Shown here: positions 25,485 through 34,473 of the stretch, piece after piece
Numbering within the stretch: the first letter of the stretch is position 1
Layout: every line of letters begins with the position of its first letter
DNA from: Atopococcus tabaci
GTDB lineage: Bacteria; Bacillota; Bacilli; Lactobacillales; Carnobacteriaceae_A
Length of the DNA: 64,000 bases
Direction of reading: 5' to 3'
Assembly: GCA_030535975.1 (NCBI GenBank)
Contig: JAUNQW010000002.1
Span: 40,925 to 104,924, forward strand
Position numbers and translations under genes: made by a program
The notes under the pieces: generated by a model
Databases searched by the model: none
What the model was told of the DNA's origin: nothing
Seen by the model: only the letters and a program-made list of their open reading frames with translations

Positions 25485-27164
25485 CTATTCGACAGAAAAA
25501 GTATAAGAGTATACAGGCTGCTGGCCGTTATAAACTTCTACTTCAATATCCTTGTGTTTCTTTTGAATGATATCCGCTAAAGTTTCAGCGTCATTTTCTG
25601 TCACGGAGTCTCCAAAAATAATAGTAACTAATTCACTATCTTCAGAAATCATCTCTTCCACTGTTTTTTCTGCAGCTTTTGCTAAGTTTTTCTCTGATAA
25701 AATGACATCTCCATCTATCAGACCCATGTAATCATTTTTCTTAATGTTCATATCCTTGATTTTAGTATCACGCACAGCGTAGGTAACTTCACCGTTAAGA
25801 ACATAGGTCATTTCTTCACTCATCAACTCTTGGTTCTCTTCCAATGAAGCAGCTGGATTAAAAGCGAGCATACTGGTCAGACCTTGAGATATGTTTTTTG
25901 TAGGCACTACAAGTGCTTCAGTCGGTGCATTATCTGCGGCTTGTTGAGCGGCCATAAAAATATTGGAGTTATTCGGCAGTAAAATAACTTTCTCAGCATT
26001 TACTTTTTCTACAGCCTGTAGGAAATCATTCGTCGATGGATTCATTGTTTGTCCACCTTCAATGACATAGTCCACCCCAAAGTTTTTAAATAAATCTTTC
26101 ATCCCTGATCCTGAAGCCACCGCAATAACAGCATAGTCTTTTTTCTTTTTAAACGCCGACTCTGCCGACTGGTTTTGTTTCTCTTTTAGTTCGCGATGCT
26201 GCTCACGCATATTGTCTACTTTAATTTTCATTAAAGTTCCGAATCTCTGGCCATAATTCATAATTTCTCCTGGCTGCTCAGTATGAATATGGACTTTAGC
26301 AACTTCTTCATCTGCAACAACTAAAAGTGAATCTCCAAATTCAGCTAAATAATCTCGGAAAATATCGTAATCAAATGTTTCTACAGCCTCTCCATCACCA
26401 ATACGAATCATGATTTCTGTACAAAAACCGAATTCAATATCTTGTGTGCTCATTGCAGTTGATGACATCTGGTCTTGTTGGTGAGCAAGCTCTTTAACAT
26501 CTATAGTGTCAACCTTCTGGCCATCGATATTAGCTAAATCGATTTCTTCTCCATTTAAAATTGAAGAAAAGCCCTGGTAAATATAGAGCAGACCCTGACC
26601 GCCACTGTCTACTACTCCTACTTCTTTTAAGACCGGCAATAATTCAGGTGTATTTTCCAAGGAGACTTGACCCGCTTCATAGACAGCATTCATAACAAAA
26701 GAAGCATCGTCAGTAGTTTTTGCAGCAAGTTCTCCAGCTTCTGCAGCTTCTCTTGCCACAGTTAGAATAGTACCTTCTTGCGGCTTCATGATTGCATCGT
26801 AAGCTAATTTAGCACTATTTGTGAAAGCGGCGGCTAAATCTTTTCCATTAATAACTTCTTTATTCTTAATAGCCTGTGAAAAACCTCTAAACAACTGAGA
26901 TAAAATAACTCCTGAGTTTCCTCTAGCTCCCATCAATAACCCTTTAGACAGGTCTTTAGCTGCATCACTCACCGAATCATAAGACAGATCTTTCACCGCA
27001 TCTAATCCACTTGTGAAAGTTAAATTCATGTTGGTACCCGTGTCCCCATCTGGAACAGGGAAAACATTTAACTCATTAACATAATCTGATTGGGCATCTA
27101 ATATTTGATGACCCGCCCGTATCATTTTTTTAAAATCATTTGCATTAATTATTGAATTTCCCAC
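25485..27164 (-). CDS. fakA: Fatty acid kinase subunit A
   Basis: Phosphorylates FakB-bound exogenous fatty acids to acyl-phosphate, which enters phospholipid synthesis directly or through PlsX. The 559-aa protein has an N-terminal DhaL-type ATP/Mg domain (PVPDGDTGTNMNLT near residue 36, GARGNSGVILSQL near 78) and the C-terminal DegV-like region of the YloV family. No fakB is nearby. Position beside yloU, recG, plsX and acpP agrees with the lipid role. Confidence 0.92.
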   Translation of the reverse strand: MGNSIINANDFKKMIRAGHQILDAQSDYVNELNVFPVPDGDTGTNMNLTFTSGLDAVKDLSYDSVSDAAKDLSKGLLMGARGNSGVILSQLFRGFSQAIKNKEVINGKDLAAAFTNSAKLAYDAIMKPQEGTILTVAREAAEAGELAAKTTDDASFVMNAVYEAGQVSLENTPELLPVLKEVGVVDSGGQGLLYIYQGFSSILNGEEIDLANIDGQKVDTIDVKELAHQQDQMSSTAMSTQDIEFGFCTEIMIRIGDGEAVETFDYDIFRDYLAEFGDSLLVVADEEVAKVHIHTEQPGEIMNYGQRFGTLMKIKVDNMREQHRELKEKQNQSAESAFKKKKDYAVIAVASGSGMKDLFKNFGVDYVIEGGQTMNPSTNDFLQAVEKVNAEKVILLPNNSNIFMAAQQAADNAPTEALVVPTKNISQGLTSMLAFNPAASLEENQELMSEEMTYVLNGEVTYAVRDTKIKDMNIKKNDYMGLIDGDVILSEKNLAKAAEKTVEEMISEDSELVTIIFGDSVTENDAETLADIIQKKHKDIEVEVYNGQQPVYSYTFSVE

Positions 27165-27193
27165 TCTTAACTATCCTCCTATGCTACCATTAA

Positions 27194-27562
27194 TTAACTG
27201 TTTTCAGAGACCCATACACTTTGAACATACACATTCACGGAATTAGGAACTAAGCCTAGTGAATGAGATAACCGGTAAGTTACACGTTCTTGTACGTTAT
27301 AAGATACCTCTGATATTTTCACACCATAACTAACGATAATATATACATCGACAGCAAAAGAATTATTTTCTTCCGGTCGCACAACAATTCCTTTTGTGTA
27401 ATTTTCTTTATTTAATATTTCATTAATACCATCACGGACTTGTTGTCTGCTGGCCATACCTACCACACCAAAGTTTTCAGTAACTGCAGCACCTACAATC
27501 GTTGCAATTGCTTTGCTAGATATCTCAATGGTCCCGTGCTCGTTTTGAACATAAATAGACAT
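27194..27562 (-). CDS. yloU: Asp23/Gls24-family protein YloU
   Basis: A 122-aa member of the Asp23/Gls24 family, cytosolic proteins associated with alkaline or envelope stress; the exact role of YloU is unknown. Family segments include IATIVGAAVTENFGVVGMA and VDVYIIVSYGVKISEVSYNVQ (given in part). It is co-directional with fakA (29-base gap) and divergent from rpmB, a widely kept arrangement. AAAGGAG precedes the ATG. Its leader contains a perfect 13-base palindrome (27619-27631). Confidence 0.9.
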   Translation of the reverse strand: MSIYVQNEHGTIEISSKAIATIVGAAVTENFGVVGMASRQQVRDGINEILNKENYTKGIVVRPEENNSFAVDVYIIVSYGVKISEVSYNVQERVTYRLSHSLGLVPNSVNVYVQSVWVSENS

Positions 27563-27677
27563 TTATTTGTCTCCTTTCAAAATTCGGTATATTAGATTCA
27601 TTAATTAAACTTTATCATAACCGCAGCGGTTTTAAACATTAATCCTTGCAGGCTGAAAATAATAGTCCGCTGACTGT

Positions 27678-27707
27678 ATTATAAACTATTTTCCTGCTGA
27701 ATTGTAA
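27678..27707 (-). promoter_or_regulatory. Predicted promoter of yloU-fakA-recG-plsX-acpP
   Basis: Read leftward, TTACAA (-35, 27702-27707) and TATAAT (-10, 27678-27683) have an 18-base spacer. The promoter lies between the arms of a 7-bp inverted repeat, AGTCCGC at 27664-27670 and GCGGACT at 27721-27727. Confidence 0.6.
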
Positions 27708-27718
27708 TATTTTTATAC

Positions 27719-27747
27719 TTGCGGACTTTTTTGTCCTATGTTATTCT
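27719..27747 (+). promoter_or_regulatory. Predicted promoter of rpmB
   Basis: TTGCGG (-35, 27719-27724) and TATTCT (-10, 27742-27747) are 17 bases apart, in front of the L28 gene and divergent from the yloU promoter. Confidence 0.5.
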
Positions 27748-27783
27748 TATTAGGTATTAATCTTGTATGAGGGAGGAATAGTA

Positions 27784-27972
27784 ATGAGTAAAGAATGTTA
27801 CATAACTGGAAGAAAAACTCGATCGGGTAATAATCGTTCATTTTCATTAAATAGTTCAAAACGTACTTACAAACCGAATTTACAAAAAGTACGTATCCTA
27901 GTTGATGGAAAACCTAAAAAAGTATGGGTCTCTGCCCGCGCACTTAAATCAGGTAAAGTAAAAAGAGTTTAA
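27784..27972 (+). CDS. rpmB: 50S ribosomal protein L28
   Basis: Small 50S protein of 62 aa, [19 protein letters not shown] and onward, ending [12 protein letters not shown]. The start at 27784 was chosen because GGGAGG lies just upstream and the family starts here; an in-frame ATG seven codons earlier (27763) lies before that site. The residues where the zinc-binding form has CxxC are CYIT, so this is the zinc-free type. Monocistronic, with its own terminator. Confidence 0.95.
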   Translation: MSKECYITGRKTRSGNNRSFSLNSSKRTYKPNLQKVRILVDGKPKKVWVSARALKSGKVKRV

Positions 27973-27983
27973 TTAGATTTAAT

Positions 27984-28018
27984 AAAGGAGTCGGGGTTTT
28001 TATATCCGACTCCTTTTT
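27984..28018. terminator. Bidirectional terminator between rpmB and thiN
   Basis: AAAGGAGTCGG and CCGACTCCTTT form an 11-bp stem with T-runs on either side, ending both rpmB and the long leftward gmk-to-thiN unit. Confidence 0.85.
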
Positions 28019-28029
28019 GTTTACTTTTT

Positions 28030-28680
28030 TTAATTATCTGCTGATTGAATAACCATCAGTAAGCCTTGATCAAAAGAGAAACTGCCTTCTTCATTTAGAA
28101 ATTTATTGGAAGTATACATCGTGGGTGCTGAAATATCCTCCTGGGTCAGAGGATATTCAAAACCTGTTAAAGTAAGTTCTTTGATCGGCAGCAAGTTCCC
28201 AAAAGAAATGACCGATTTATTTTCTTCTTTTTTAATCCGATGATCACCCGGAAGATAATAAGACACCTTATTATGAGAGTCAAAGAAATAAATTTGCTCA
28301 GCATATGCCCTGAACTCTTCTTTAACAGGCAGCCATAAAATACTTATAAAATGATCTAATCTACTTTTGGATTCATTCAAAAGATAGACATTAGCTTTTC
28401 TATTTTCTCTTAAAACTGCAAGGACAGCTTCTTCTGTATCCGTATAATTTTTATCTGCCGGTAATTCTATCATCTTCCGTGAATACTTCTCCACTGTCTG
28501 TTTTTCCTCTAAGCTCACCGAGTCAAAGTCTCCAATGGCTAGATAAGGCTGAATACCCTGCTGGATTAATAAGTGAGCTCCCCGGTCTACTCCTATCCAT
28601 CTTGCATTTTTATACAAGCTTATCTGCTCTTCAACAAAGGAACTGACTTTCAATCCCGAAAGAATATAATAATCATTCAT
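28030..28680 (-). CDS. thiN: Thiamine pyrophosphokinase
   Basis: Transfers pyrophosphate from ATP to thiamine, making thiamine diphosphate. The 216-aa protein keeps GVDRGA (30-35), GDFDS (50-54) and DKNYTDTE (76-83). The usual glycine-rich GGRLDH motif is altered to NESKSRLDH (102-110), keeping only RLDH. It is the last gene of the operon after rpe, as in many Bacillota, which supports the name; catalytic competence is likely but not certain given the altered loop. Confidence 0.85.
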   Translation of the reverse strand: MNDYYILSGLKVSSFVEEQISLYKNARWIGVDRGAHLLIQQGIQPYLAIGDFDSVSLEEKQTVEKYSRKMIELPADKNYTDTEEAVLAVLRENRKANVYLLNESKSRLDHFISILWLPVKEEFRAYAEQIYFFDSHNKVSYYLPGDHRIKKEENKSVISFGNLLPIKELTLTGFEYPLTQEDISAPTMYTSNKFLNEEGSFSFDQGLLMVIQSADN

Positions 28681-28692
28681 GGTCAGAGACTC

Positions 28693-29331
28693 TTACAAAT
28701 TTTGCATGTGAGAAATAGCTTCTTGAGGATCCTCTTGATTAAAAACATATGATCCGGATACGAGACAGTCGGCACCTGCCTCTACACAATCTACTGCAGT
28801 CTCATTCGTTACACCGCCGTCAACTTGTATATAAAAAGAATAGCTGTTAATCCTTCTTAAATCCGATAACAGGCTCACTTTGTCCAGCATTTCCGGGATA
28901 AAAGACTGACCTCCAAAGCCTGGATTCACTGTCATGACTAAGACTAAATCTACGAAAGGCAGCAAAGCTTTTATCGCTTCTACCGAGGTCCCGGGGTTGA
29001 TGGAAATGCCTGCTCGAATACCTTTTTCTCTGATCTGCTGCAATACTCTATGAGGATGAGGGGTCGCTTCGTAATGAATCGTAATGATATCAGCTCCTGC
29101 CTCAGCATAAGCATCGATATATTTTTCAGGCCGGTCAACCATAAGATGGCAGTCTAACAGCTGATCTGTGTGCGGGCGAATGGCATGAACAATATTTGAC
29201 CCAAAGGTGAGGTTGTTAACAAACACACCATCCATTGAGTCAATATGAATCCAGTCTGCATTTCCAATTTTCTTTAAATCGTTTTCTAAATTATAGAGGT
29301 CTGCGCTTAAAATTGATGGTGCAATAATCAT
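28693..29331 (-). CDS. rpe: Ribulose-phosphate 3-epimerase
   Basis: Interconverts ribulose 5-phosphate and xylulose 5-phosphate in the pentose phosphate pathway. The TIM-barrel protein of 212 aa has IAPSILSADL, the metal-site HIDSMDG, DCHLMV, VNPGFGGQ and QVDGGV. Length and motifs are complete. It sits between rsgA and thiN, the common order. Confidence 0.95.
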   Translation of the reverse strand: MIIAPSILSADLYNLENDLKKIGNADWIHIDSMDGVFVNNLTFGSNIVHAIRPHTDQLLDCHLMVDRPEKYIDAYAEAGADIITIHYEATPHPHRVLQQIREKGIRAGISINPGTSVEAIKALLPFVDLVLVMTVNPGFGGQSFIPEMLDKVSLLSDLRRINSYSFYIQVDGGVTNETAVDCVEAGADCLVSGSYVFNQEDPQEAISHMQNL

Positions 29332-29346
29332 TTTTATATCGTCTCC

Positions 29347-30240
29347 TTAATATTTTGGTTTTCTTTTTTCAATTTGGTCTAAAATAACTAAGTAATTATC
29401 ATACCGGGCCTGCGGAATACGGCCTTCTTTTACTGCCATTTTAACACCACAGCCCGGCTCTGAGCGGTGGATACAACCTGTGAATTTACAGTTTTTGGAC
29501 TGTTCTAAAAAGTCTGGATAATAATCAGACAGCTCTTCACTCTCAATAGTTTCAAAGTCTAAAGAAGAAAATCCCGGTGTATCAGCTATGAGCCCATTAA
29601 ATAAAGGTAATAATTCAACATGACGGGTGGTATGTTTACCTCGACCTAAAGATAAAGATATTTCAGCTGTTTTCAAATCTAAGTCTGGCTTTAATTTATT
29701 TAATAAAGTAGATTTTCCTGCGCCTGATTGTCCAATAAAAACAGCTGTGCGGTCGGCTATGTTTCTTTCAAAAAAGTTTTGGTCTTCTTCGGACCAGGGC
29801 TGATTTTCTGATGAAATGAGATAGGGATAACCAATGGATTCATAATAATCAAGCTGCTCTTGTATTTCTAATAACTTGTCCTTCTCAACCAAATCCACCT
29901 TGGTCAAAACAATGATTGCTGCCATATGATTGGCTTCTAAGCTGACAAGGAAACGGTCGAGCAGTTGACTAGAAAAGTCCGGTTCTACAGCAGAGCAGAC
30001 ACAGACACCGATATCGATATTAGCAATGGGAGGGCGGATTAATTCATTTTTTCTTTCTTCAATTTTTAAAATATAGCCCTCCTCAAGATTTTCTGCTTGA
30101 AATTCGACATAATCTCCTGTGAGAGGAGTGATATCTTGATTTCTAAATACACCTCGAGCTCGCGTTTGATAAGTTTTATCGTCTGAATAGACATAATAAA
30201 ATCCGCTGAGTGCTTTTCTAATCTGCCCTCTTTTTACCAT
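29347..30240 (-). CDS. rsgA: Ribosome small-subunit GTPase RsgA
   Basis: Circularly permuted GTPase that checks late 30S assembly. The 297-aa protein has an N-terminal OB fold, the permuted G domain with VLTKVDLV before the P-loop GQSGAGKSTLLN, DTPGFSSL, and a C-terminal zinc knuckle (CKFTGCIHRSEPGC). It follows prkC, the frequent stp-prkC-rsgA arrangement. Confidence 0.96.
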   Translation of the reverse strand: MVKRGQIRKALSGFYYVYSDDKTYQTRARGVFRNQDITPLTGDYVEFQAENLEEGYILKIEERKNELIRPPIANIDIGVCVCSAVEPDFSSQLLDRFLVSLEANHMAAIIVLTKVDLVEKDKLLEIQEQLDYYESIGYPYLISSENQPWSEEDQNFFERNIADRTAVFIGQSGAGKSTLLNKLKPDLDLKTAEISLSLGRGKHTTRHVELLPLFNGLIADTPGFSSLDFETIESEELSDYYPDFLEQSKNCKFTGCIHRSEPGCGVKMAVKEGRIPQARYDNYLVILDQIEKRKPKY

Positions 30241-30265
30241 AAATTAATTGCCTTCTTTCTATTGA

Positions 30266-32332
30266 TTATCCTGTAACCGTGTTTTCTTCCAGAACTTCTC
30301 CATCTCTTACAATACGATAAGTTCCAACCTCACCTGGTCTTAACTGGAGGTTGAATTCTACCGTTGTATCTTGAGTAATGGTAAAGCTGCGAAAAGCGGT
30401 GCTTAGGTCATGGTTGACATCTTCGATATAAATTTCCACTGCATTTGGAGATTCTGAAGAATTAGATTCAGGTTCATCAGAGTCCTCCTCTGATTCCTCT
30501 CTCATATTAGCAACGTAAGGGATGGTTACACTGACTGTTGACGAGATCAGCTCTTCTTCTATTTCAGATTCTTCAGGCTCTTCAGATGATTCACTTTCTA
30601 CCTGCTCAGGTCCCAAAGATATGACAACTGATAAATTATCGCCCGCCCTTAACTTGGTACCTGCAGCAGGACGTTGTGAAATAACAATGCCGGCAGGAAT
30701 AGAGGGATGATAACTCTCCATTATATCTACAAGTAAACCTCTTTCAGCAGCATAGTCCAAAACTCCTTGACGAGAATAATTACTTAAGTCTCTTAGATCA
30801 AAAGCAGGTTCCCCTGTAGATACTGTCAGCAGAATGGTCGTCTCGCTTGGCAATACCTCTTCACCCGGCTGTATATTTTGAGAGATGATTCTGCCTTCTT
30901 CATATTCCGAGCTTGCCTCTCCTTCTTCTTCTACTGTAAAGCCGATATCATTAAGCTCTTGACGGGCTTTTTCTATATCTTGACCAACAAGATCAGGCAC
31001 AGGGTAAAGTTCTTGGCCGCTCGAAATAAATAAATATATCTCTGCTCTTTCTTTCACAGAAGAATTCACTTGGGGTGAGGTTCGAGTCACTTCACCGCGA
31101 TCATAGTCTTCGCTCGGCTCCTCCTGTATTTCTCCAATATTTAAATTTAAGCCCTCCAAGGTTCTAACGGCTTGTTGTTCAGTCATCCCTTTTACATCTG
31201 GAATACGTATGGTCGCCGGTTGAGAAGTGACATAGAAAATAATCAAAGAAAAACCGATAATCAGGAGGGCGAAAATGACCCACCAGGGCTTGCCTTTCTT
31301 TCTTTTTTCCGGCTCGTAAGGGACAGGATTGACAGGTGGTTGAGGAGTCTCTTCTACCCGCTCTACTGCCTGTTCCTGTCCTGGTTTTTCTGTCGAATAA
31401 GTCTTGGGAAGAGATGGGTCAGCAACAGCTGCTGTAATAGGTTTCATCTGGATAGTTTCTTCTAGATTCTCTTTTTCGATAGGAATCACATATTTCTCTT
31501 CCTGACTTCTTTCCGGGCGCAAAGAAGTCATCAAGTCCTTTCTCATTTCTGCTGCGGTACTATACCGGTGTCTAGGATCTTTCGCGGTAGCCTTGATGAC
31601 GATATTTTCTAAAGCTTGGGGAAGATCCGGATCAAAGGTTCTTAAGGAAGGAATTTCTTTTTGAAAATGTTGTAAAGCTATCGAGACTGCAGACTCTCCA
31701 TCAAAGGGAACTTCTTTAGATAACATCTCAAATAAAATGATACCCAGTGAGTAAATGTCTGATTTCACAGATGAAATGCTCCCTTTAGCTTGTTCAGGAG
31801 AAATATATTGAACAGAGCCTAATAAAGAGTTGGTTTGGGTGATGGAATTCTCAGTCAATGCCACCGCAATTCCAAAGTCGGTAATCATAACTTGTTCTTT
31901 TTGATTTAATAAAATATTGTGCGGCTTTAAATCTCGGTGAATGATTCCTTTAGAGTGAGCATACTCCACCCCTGATAAGACTTGTGACATAATATCTATC
32001 ACTTTATGATAAGGGATAGGATATTTTTCCTGAATATATTCTTTCAAGTTTAATCCATCGACATATTCCATGACGATATAATAATCTTCATCTTCTCCTA
32101 CATCAAAAACCGGAACAATATTTTGATGATTCAATTCCGTTGTAGCCATGGCTTCACGGTTAAAGCGTCGGATATTGTCACTGTCATTAGAAAAGTCATA
32201 GCGCATCACTTTAATTGCTACGTCACGCTCCAGAATGAGATCTGTAGCTAAAAATACATTAGCCATACCGCCTGAACCAATATTTTTTATGATTTTATAT
32301 CTTCCGTCTATGTATTGACCCTGCTGCATCAA
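30266..32332 (-). CDS. prkC: PASTA-domain Ser/Thr protein kinase
   Basis: Membrane kinase that senses peptidoglycan or lipid II and phosphorylates cell-division and translation proteins. The 688-aa protein has a Hanks-type kinase domain (GSGGMANVFLA, Lys41, HRDLKPHN 132-139, DFG 152-154), a juxtamembrane linker, one transmembrane helix (about 350-370), three PASTA repeats (about 374-572), a Ser/Glu-rich linker and a C-terminal domain of about 80 residues that may be Ig-like, as in staphylococcal Stk1. The start overlaps the stp stop by 4 bases. Confidence 0.96.
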   Translation of the reverse strand: MMQQGQYIDGRYKIIKNIGSGGMANVFLATDLILERDVAIKVMRYDFSNDSDNIRRFNREAMATTELNHQNIVPVFDVGEDEDYYIVMEYVDGLNLKEYIQEKYPIPYHKVIDIMSQVLSGVEYAHSKGIIHRDLKPHNILLNQKEQVMITDFGIAVALTENSITQTNSLLGSVQYISPEQAKGSISSVKSDIYSLGIILFEMLSKEVPFDGESAVSIALQHFQKEIPSLRTFDPDLPQALENIVIKATAKDPRHRYSTAAEMRKDLMTSLRPERSQEEKYVIPIEKENLEETIQMKPITAAVADPSLPKTYSTEKPGQEQAVERVEETPQPPVNPVPYEPEKRKKGKPWWVIFALLIIGFSLIIFYVTSQPATIRIPDVKGMTEQQAVRTLEGLNLNIGEIQEEPSEDYDRGEVTRTSPQVNSSVKERAEIYLFISSGQELYPVPDLVGQDIEKARQELNDIGFTVEEEGEASSEYEEGRIISQNIQPGEEVLPSETTILLTVSTGEPAFDLRDLSNYSRQGVLDYAAERGLLVDIMESYHPSIPAGIVISQRPAAGTKLRAGDNLSVVISLGPEQVESESSEEPEESEIEEELISSTVSVTIPYVANMREESEEDSDEPESNSSESPNAVEIYIEDVNHDLSTAFRSFTITQDTTVEFNLQLRPGEVGTYRIVRDGEVLEENTVTG

Positions 32333-33078
32333 TCAATCACCTCACTCTCTTTAAGTTTAGCTATACATACAGTTGTATTATCTTTACCATAATTTCTTAA
32401 AGCAAGAGTTGTCAGTTTTTTTGTTTTGTCTTCTAAAGTTAAATAATCATCTTGAAGAACCTCCAGCATATCTTCCACACTTACTCCTTCATACAGCCCA
32501 TCACTGGCTAAGATTAATAAATCCTTGAAGAAGAAGGCATGCTTGCTGATATGAATATCCAATGATTCATCCACACCCAGGGATTGGACTAGAATGTTTC
32601 TCTTCGGATGTGTGAGAGCTTCTGATTTGGAAATTTCACCCTTTTTCACTAGTTCATTAACAAAAGTATCATCCTCTGTCACCTGTTTGAGTATCCCGTC
32701 TTGGAACAGATAAGCCCTGCTGTCACCCACACTGGCAATGACACATTGACCATCTATAAAGATGGCTGCAACAATAGTTGTCCCCATCCCTTCAAGGTCA
32801 TCAAAATCGACAGAAGCATTATAGATTCTTTCATTTTCAATTTGTAAATGTGTTTCCAGCCATTGAGCAGCTTCTGGCGCAGTTGCCAGACTATCATTTT
32901 TCCAGGTATTTCCCAGTTGATTAACAGCCATCTCACTGGCTATATCTCCTCCCTGATGACCGCCCATCCCATCACAAAGAACCAGCAGATAATGCCCGTC
33001 TGAATTAACAAAAAAGTCAGAATAGTCTTGGTTTTCTTTTCTCACATTCCCGATGGATGTTTCTATACTTATCTCCAA
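32329..33078 (-). CDS. stp: PP2C-type Ser/Thr phosphatase
   Basis: Metal-dependent phosphatase that reverses PrkC phosphorylation (Stp/PrpC). The 249-aa protein has the PP2C motifs LVLCDGMGGHQGGDIAS, GTTIVAA, SVGDSRAYL and LASDGLYEG with metal-binding aspartates intact. It is translationally coupled to prkC by an ATGA overlap and follows rsmB. Confidence 0.96.
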   Translation of the reverse strand: MEISIETSIGNVRKENQDYSDFFVNSDGHYLLVLCDGMGGHQGGDIASEMAVNQLGNTWKNDSLATAPEAAQWLETHLQIENERIYNASVDFDDLEGMGTTIVAAIFIDGQCVIASVGDSRAYLFQDGILKQVTEDDTFVNELVKKGEISKSEALTHPKRNILVQSLGVDESLDIHISKHAFFFKDLLILASDGLYEGVSVEDMLEVLQDDYLTLEDKTKKLTTLALRNYGKDNTTVCIAKLKESEVID

Positions 33079-33108
33079 AGAAATCGCCTCATTTCATCCT
33101 CATAATAT

Positions 33109-34473
33109 CTATTTCTTTTCTAGTGCACTGATAAAAAATCCGTCTGTTTCATATTCATGAGGATAAATTTTAACATATCCTGAAGACTCTGCTTGAATGA
33201 CTGAATCTTTAAGCTCGATGTGCTTCACCTTAAATTCAGGGTGCTCTTCTAAGAATTTTTGAATCGTATCCTCATTCTCTTTGCGAATAATAGTACATGT
33301 GCTGTATACAAGTATACCACCTGTTTTTAATAGTGGGGCTACCCCTTTTAATATTTCTATTTGAATTTGATGCAGCCGTATAAAATCTTCTTTAGTCTTG
33401 CTGTATTTGATATCCGGCTTCCTCTTCAACAAACCTATTCCTGAGCATGGAGCATCGACTAAAACCCGGTCAAAAGTCTCATGTTTCAACCTGTCGGCCG
33501 CTTCTTTCGCATCCATCTTTATCGGCGTAATGAGAGAGTTGAATCCTTGTCTTCCGGCATTTTCTTCAATCAATTTTAGCTTGTGGTCATGAATGTCTGC
33601 TGCCAGCACATGCCCGCCTTCTTCTTCCGAAAGATAGTTAGCTATATGAGTGGTTTTACCCCCCGGAGCAGCACAAGCATCCAGTACTTGATGATGAGCT
33701 TCTACCTGTAAAGCTTCAGAAACTAACATACTCGTCTCGTCCTGAATCGTAATCCAACCCTTTTGAAAGAGTTCACTTTGAGCAAATGGACCCTTTTCAG
33801 CCCGGATACCAAAAGAAGAGACTTGACTTTTTTGCACATCAAAACCTTCAGCTTTTAATTTTCCTAAGGCATCCTGTCTCGAAATATATTTTTCATTGAC
33901 ACGGACACTGGCATGGGGCTGCTTTAAGAAGGCATCTGCTACCTTTTCCGTTTTTTCTTTTCCAATATCCTGTACAAGCTCTTCTACAATAGCCTTCGGT
34001 AAACTATATTTCGTCTCAAGATAAATCAAAGGATTCTTTATTTCTTCGAATTTTCTCAAATTATCCTTTTGATGATCTCTTTGAAAATTTCTTAAAACAG
34101 CATTTACGAAGTTACCTGTTCCCTTATGTCCTTTTTCCTTAGCGATTTTGACTGCTTCATCCACAATCGCATGGTCAGGAATACGGTCCAGATATAGAGC
34201 TTGATAGATTGAAAGTCTCAAGATTTGGCGAACCCAACTTTCTATTTTTTTCCCTGACTTAATATAGGCTGCTAAATAGAAATCAAGGGTTAATTTATGC
34301 TGGGTCACCCCATAGACTAATTGGGTCAATAAGCCGGCATCTTCTCTGGACAATGTACTGGCTTCAATGATACGGTTAAGCTCAATGTTGGAATAAGCTT
34401 GATTCTTTTCGATTTTTTCAAGACTTTCCATAGCTAAATAGCGACTGCTTTTATTTAGAGCTTTCGACATCAA
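33109..34473 (-). CDS. rsmB: 16S rRNA (cytosine967-C5)-methyltransferase
   Basis: Methylates C967 of 16S rRNA. The 454-aa protein has the N-terminal NusB-like domain (about 1-150) and the Rossmann methyltransferase domain with DACAAPGGKTTHIA, the PCSG motif (DAPCSGIGLL) and catalytic YSTCTI. It overlaps the end of fmt by 23 bases, the usual fmt-rsmB-stp order. Confidence 0.95.
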   Translation of the reverse strand: MMSKALNKSSRYLAMESLEKIEKNQAYSNIELNRIIEASTLSREDAGLLTQLVYGVTQHKLTLDFYLAAYIKSGKKIESWVRQILRLSIYQALYLDRIPDHAIVDEAVKIAKEKGHKGTGNFVNAVLRNFQRDHQKDNLRKFEEIKNPLIYLETKYSLPKAIVEELVQDIGKEKTEKVADAFLKQPHASVRVNEKYISRQDALGKLKAEGFDVQKSQVSSFGIRAEKGPFAQSELFQKGWITIQDETSMLVSEALQVEAHHQVLDACAAPGGKTTHIANYLSEEEGGHVLAADIHDHKLKLIEENAGRQGFNSLITPIKMDAKEAADRLKHETFDRVLVDAPCSGIGLLKRKPDIKYSKTKEDFIRLHQIQIEILKGVAPLLKTGGILVYSTCTIIRKENEDTIQKFLEEHPEFKVKHIELKDSVIQAESSGYVKIYPHEYETDGFFISALEKK

